Positions 60,889 to 64,000 of a stretch of DNA of 64,000 nt are shown in pieces; positions within the stretch are counted from its first letter, which is position 1; every line of letters begins with the position of its first letter. This DNA comes from SHWB01 sp050246875 (GTDB lineage Bacteria; Pseudomonadota; Alphaproteobacteria; UBA6615): NCBI GenBank assembly GCA_050246875.1, contig JBFWVF010000001.1:1-64000 (forward strand). Direction: 5' to 3'. The notes under the pieces are model-generated. The model had not been told where the DNA came from. It did no database searches and saw only the letters and a list, made by a program, of their open reading frames with translations. A program made the position numbers and the translations under genes.

Positions 60889-61707
60889 ATGGCCGCCGAC
60901 GCCGACATCGCCATTCTCGATTCGATCACCAAGCTGGGGCCGGCCTACCGGGACAAGGTGGCGATCGCCGCATCGCATGGCGGCGTCTACGCCGGCTACC
61001 TCGCTGCCCGCGACGGCGCCCGCGCGGTCATCCTGCACGACGCCGGCATCGGCAAGGACCGCGCCGGCGTGGCCTCGCTCGCCTATCTCGACGGCATCGG
61101 CTTTCCCGCCGCCACCATCGACCACCGCACCGGCCGCATCGGCGACGGCGCCAGCATGGCCGGCGGCGGCATCATCAGCCACGCCAACAAGACCGCCGCC
61201 GCACTCGGCTGCCAGCCCGGCCAGACGGCGATGGAGTGCGCGCGGGCCATGGCCAAGGCGCCGCCGTTCCGCGGCGCCGCCCCGAAATACGACGAGGGCC
61301 GCTTCCTGCTTCGCCACAATGCCGGCGAGCCCGAGGTGTGGGGCTGCGATTCCGTCTCGCTGGTGAAGGACGGCGACGCCGGCCGCATCATCGTCTCGGC
61401 GTCGCACGGCGAGGTGCTGGCCGCCGACCCAAGCTGGGGCAAGCGCCCGCAAGTGCTCGCCGCGCTGTTCAACGACGCCGGCGCCGACCTCGCCAAGGGC
61501 GGCGGCTCGCGCCTGCCCGACCTCGATCGTCTCGGCATCGCCGGAGCGCTGGTCGACTGCCGAACCGCCCGCATCGGCGACGCCCGCTCGTCATGGGAAA
61601 CGGGCGTCATCTCCGCCGCCAACGAGCGCGCCCACGCCCTCGGCGGCAAGGCCGGCCAGACCGTGCAGGCGTTCGTGGCGGCGGTGATCGCGGCGGCGAA
61701 GGGGTAG
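60889..61707 (+). CDS. Internally duplicated protein of unknown function
   Basis: 272 residues. Two halves repeat each other: DKVAIAASHGGVYAGYLAAR, AVILHDAGIGKDRAG, TGRIGDGASMAGGGIISHAN against GRIIVSASHGEVLAADPSWG, AALFNDAGADLAKGG, TARIGDARSSWETGVISAAN. Each half has ASHG, DAG, RIGD and (G/S)W/M..GIIS-type motifs, so the protein probably has twofold symmetry with shared Ser/His or Asp residues. I do not recognise the family. It is divergent from the kinase operon by 160 bases and lies head to tail against the E1 beta gene. Confidence 0.8.
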   Translation: MAADADIAILDSITKLGPAYRDKVAIAASHGGVYAGYLAARDGARAVILHDAGIGKDRAGVASLAYLDGIGFPAATIDHRTGRIGDGASMAGGGIISHANKTAAALGCQPGQTAMECARAMAKAPPFRGAAPKYDEGRFLLRHNAGEPEVWGCDSVSLVKDGDAGRIIVSASHGEVLAADPSWGKRPQVLAALFNDAGADLAKGGGSRLPDLDRLGIAGALVDCRTARIGDARSSWETGVISAANERAHALGGKAGQTVQAFVAAVIAAAKG

Positions 61708-61710
61708 TGA

Positions 61711-62691
61711 CTACGCCCCCAGGTCCTTCAGCACCGTCCCGGCGATCTTGTCCGGCGAAATGCGGTAGGCGTCCTCCAGCGGGATGGAGAACGGAATCGG
61801 GATGCGGGCGCCGCCGATGCGGCGGACCGGGCCGTCGAGGGCGTCCCACAGGTGCTCGGTGACGCTGGAGGCGATCTCGCCGCCGAAGCCGCCGACCAGC
61901 ACCGCCTCGTGCACCACCAGCAGGCGGCCGGTCTTGCGCACCGAGGCGAACACCGCCTCACGGTCCCACGGCCACAGCGTCCGTAGGTCGATCACCTCGG
62001 CCTCGATCTTCTTCTCGGCCAGCAGCTTCGCCGCGTCGAGGCAGGTGTGGACGGAGGCCGCCCACGAGACCAGCGTCACGTCGTCGCCGGCCCGCGCGAT
62101 GCGCGCCTTGCCGAGCGGCACGGGCGACTGGTCGGCCTCGTCGACCTCGCCCTTCATGCCCCACAGGCCCTTGTGCTCCATGTAGACGACCGGGTCGTCG
62201 CAGCGGATGGCCGACTTGAGCAGGCCGCGATTGTCCGCCGGCGTCGCCGGCGTCACCACGACGAGCCCGGGGATGTGGGTGTACCAGGCTTCCGGCGACT
62301 GCGAGTGCTGCGCGGCGATGCCGCCGCGGATGCCGATCGGCTGGCGGCAGACCATCGGCACGCGCGCCTGGCCGCCGAACATGTAGCGCGCCTTGGCCGC
62401 CTGGTTGACCAGTTCGGAGACGGCGCACATGGCGAAGTCGGAGAAGCGCAGCTCGGCGATGGGGCGCGTGCCGGCCAGCGCGGCGCCGACGGCGGCGCCC
62501 ATGATCGTACCCTCGGAGATCGGCGTGTCGACGATGCGGTCGGGGCCGAACTCGGCCTGCAGGCCCTTGTACTGGCCGGCCATGCCGCCCTCGAAGCCCA
62601 GATCCTCGCCGAGCGCCCAGACCTTGGGGTCGCGCAGCATCTCCTCGCGCAGGCCGAGGCGCGCGGCCTCGGCGTAGGTCATCTCGCTCAT
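61711..62691 (-). CDS. 2-oxoacid dehydrogenase E1 beta subunit
   Basis: 326 residues: MTYAEAARLGLREEMLRDPK, ALGEDLGFEGG, RIVDTPISEGTIMGAAVGAA (conserved Glu for TPP activation) and LRTLWPWDREAVFASVRKTG. Pairs with the alpha subunit to decarboxylate a 2-oxoacid. Start overlaps the alpha stop by four bases (ATGA). No E2/E3 genes are visible here; alternatives are acetoin dehydrogenase or branched-chain 2-oxoacid dehydrogenase E1. Confidence 0.93.
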   Translation of the reverse strand: MSEMTYAEAARLGLREEMLRDPKVWALGEDLGFEGGMAGQYKGLQAEFGPDRIVDTPISEGTIMGAAVGAALAGTRPIAELRFSDFAMCAVSELVNQAAKARYMFGGQARVPMVCRQPIGIRGGIAAQHSQSPEAWYTHIPGLVVVTPATPADNRGLLKSAIRCDDPVVYMEHKGLWGMKGEVDEADQSPVPLGKARIARAGDDVTLVSWAASVHTCLDAAKLLAEKKIEAEVIDLRTLWPWDREAVFASVRKTGRLLVVHEAVLVGGFGGEIASSVTEHLWDALDGPVRRIGGARIPIPFSIPLEDAYRISPDKIAGTVLKDLGA

Positions 62692-63686
62692 CCGGCGTAC
62701 TCCTGCTGCCAGCGGCCGACGTCCTGCACGTCCTCGAAGGCGAAGCGTGGGTCGGGCCACGGCGCGGCCTTGGCGTCCTCGACGTATTTCGCGATGGTCT
62801 CGCGGATGTCGGACTTGGTTTTCTCGATATCGGCGGCCGGGACGCCGTTGGCGCGCAGCCACGCCTCGGTGCGGCCGAGCGGCTCGTGCTTCATCGCCTC
62901 CTCGACCTCGCCCGGATCGCGGTAGCCGGCCTTGTCGTGGGCGAAGTGGCCGCGCAGGCGGTAGGTCGCCGCATGGATGAGTTGCGGTCCGCTGCCGCCG
63001 CGGATCTCGGCCACGACCTTCTGCGCCAGCGCGTCGACCGCCAGCAAATCGTTGCCGTCGATGTCGTGGGCCGGCACGCCGAAGGCGCGCGCGCGGGCCG
63101 AGATGCCCTCGCCGGCGGTCACGAGGCGCGTCGTCGTGGTCGCGGCGACACGGTTGTTCTCGCAGACGAACAGGACGGGCAGTTCGTAGACCTTGGCCCA
63201 GTTGAGGGCCTCCATGAAGGGGCCGCGGTTGATGCCGCCGTCGCCGATGAAGTTGACGACGACGCGGTCCTGCTTGAGCAGCTTCACCGCCTGGGCGGCG
63301 CCGACCGACATGGTGGTGTTGTCGGCGATGACGCCGTTGGCGCCGAGCATGCCGACCGAGAAGTCGGCGATGTGCATCGAGCCGCCCTTGCCGCCGCTGG
63401 TGCCGCCCTGCTTGCCGAACAGCTCCTTCATCATGCGCGCCGGATCGGCGCCCTTGGCGATGGAATGGCCGTGGCCGCGATGGGTCGACAACAGGTAATC
63501 GGACGGCCGCAAATGGGCGCAAATGCCCACCGCAATGGCCTCCTCGCCGATATATTGATGTACTGACCCCCGGATGTTGCCGGCAAAGAAGTTCTGCCCC
63601 GCCACATCCTCGAATTCGCGGATCAGGCACATCGTCCGGTACATCGCGAAGATGCGTGCCGGTTCGTTCGCGCGCGCGTCGCTCAC
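62688..63686 (-). CDS. 2-oxoacid dehydrogenase E1 alpha subunit
   Basis: 332 residues. TPP motif GDGGINRGPFMEALNWAKVY, then LPVLFVCENNRVAATT, with the substrate and loop segments STHRGHGHSIAKG and GKGGSMHIADFSVGMLGANG. It binds thiamine diphosphate and starts oxidative decarboxylation of pyruvate, acetoin or branched-chain oxoacids. GTG start (63686) follows GGGAGGA; the next ATGs would remove conserved residues. Palindromic sites lie upstream. Confidence 0.93.
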   Translation of the reverse strand: MSDARANEPARIFAMYRTMCLIREFEDVAGQNFFAGNIRGSVHQYIGEEAIAVGICAHLRPSDYLLSTHRGHGHSIAKGADPARMMKELFGKQGGTSGGKGGSMHIADFSVGMLGANGVIADNTTMSVGAAQAVKLLKQDRVVVNFIGDGGINRGPFMEALNWAKVYELPVLFVCENNRVAATTTTRLVTAGEGISARARAFGVPAHDIDGNDLLAVDALAQKVVAEIRGGSGPQLIHAATYRLRGHFAHDKAGYRDPGEVEEAMKHEPLGRTEAWLRANGVPAADIEKTKSDIRETIAKYVEDAKAAPWPDPRFAFEDVQDVGRWQQEYAG

Positions 63687-63765
63687 CCTGGTCCTCCCCT
63701 CGCGAGACTGGCGGCGAGTATGCCGCCGGCCTGCCGCCCCGGCAAACGCGGGGCGGCGCCCGTTC

Positions 63766-63858
63766 GTATACAATCCTGTGCCGGCCCGCGTGTAATCGTG
63801 CAGCCCGGCCTTGTCTTGTTGCGGCCGCTACGCTACTGGCCGTGTCAGTTGTATACAA
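63766..63858. promoter_or_regulatory. GntR-type palindromic sites upstream of the E1 operon
   Basis: The perfect palindrome TTGTATACAA lies at 63849-63858 and a half-matching copy GTATACAAT at 63766-63774, 83 bases apart, in the 288-base gap left of a likely divergent gene. TTGTATACAA-type sites are bound by FadR-subfamily GntR repressors, which often govern oxoacid or acid catabolism. Confidence 0.5.
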
Positions 63859-63974
63859 TTCCATGGCATGAGGCTGGCGCATGGATGCGCATCGTCGGCC
63901 CATGCCGTCCGTGCTATGACCTGCGGCCGGCCCGGCCAACAGGGTGAAACCGAAAGCGACAGGGATACGCCGAG

Positions 63975-64000
63975 GATGACGAACACCGCGCCGGACCCGA
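63975..64000 (+). CDS. Start of a rightward gene (cut off by window)
   Basis: ATG at 63975 opens MTNTAPDP and runs off the window; GGG-rich purines lie 11 to 15 bases upstream. Too short to identify. Given the palindromes between it and the E1 operon, a GntR-type regulator or a transport gene divergent from that operon would be natural. Confidence 0.35.

Overview
The window is about 64 kb of GC-rich DNA (roughly two thirds G+C by eye) from an alphaproteobacterium. The evidence is the gene families present: DUF2924 plus serine recombinase cassettes, DUF3489, DUF6961 and DUF7220 phage-type proteins, PRC-barrel and TIGR02466 proteins, and dispersed alphaproteobacterial palindromes. Rhodospirillales or Hyphomicrobiales are plausible, but the genus cannot be fixed from the sequence.

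Left part, 1 to about 25,963: an integrated phage-like element. It reads leftward through a GpA-type large terminase (cut by the window edge), a Nu1-like small terminase, small accessory proteins, an SRAP peptidase, a ParB-domain DNA methylase, a secreted thermonuclease, a Toprim/DnaB helicase with a separate zinc-ribbon partner, a DUF1376 replication protein with internal repeats, a sigma-70-like factor and an unrecognised two-gene pair. Facing the other way are a serine recombinase cassette (14607-16967) and then an operon of a ribbon-helix-helix regulator, three DNA methyltransferases and a phospholipase-D-type nuclease (17117-25696). The last block is visibly less GC-rich and looks like a restriction or anti-phage system of a layout I cannot match to a named one. 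The element ends against the 3' end of tRNA-Ser(GCU) at 25964, a classic integration position.

Middle part, 26,057 to about 42,432: ordinary chromosome. It holds an isopenicillin-N-synthase-like dioxygenase, a low-complexity repeat protein, a PRC-barrel protein, a branched-chain-type periplasmic binding protein, a three-gene nitrate/sulfonate-type ABC transporter, a zinc alcohol dehydrogenase, an aldehyde dehydrogenase, a cystathionine-lyase-like PLP enzyme, a 2OG-Fe(II) oxygenase, a double DUF1330 protein, a rhomboid protease, a glutathione transferase and a conserved unknown.

Right part, 42,670 to 54,636: a catabolic-looking neighbourhood rich in paralogues. It has a Gfo/Idh oxidoreductase, two VOC proteins, three tandem quinone-oxidoreductase-like MDR enzymes, two SDRs, a rhodanese, a nitronate monooxygenase, a flavin reductase, an RraA-like aldolase and a CoA transferase resembling 2-methylfumaryl-CoA isomerase. 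BIME-like pairs of inverted palindromic repeats lie in its intergenic gaps.

End, 54,637 to 64,000: a DSF-type quorum-sensing locus with an RpfF-like synthase behind a perfect operator-like palindrome, a convergent RpfC-like hybrid kinase, and a second kinase whose receiver resembles RpfG. It is followed by an internally duplicated unknown protein and a two-component 2-oxoacid dehydrogenase E1 (alpha/beta) with GntR-type palindromes upstream.
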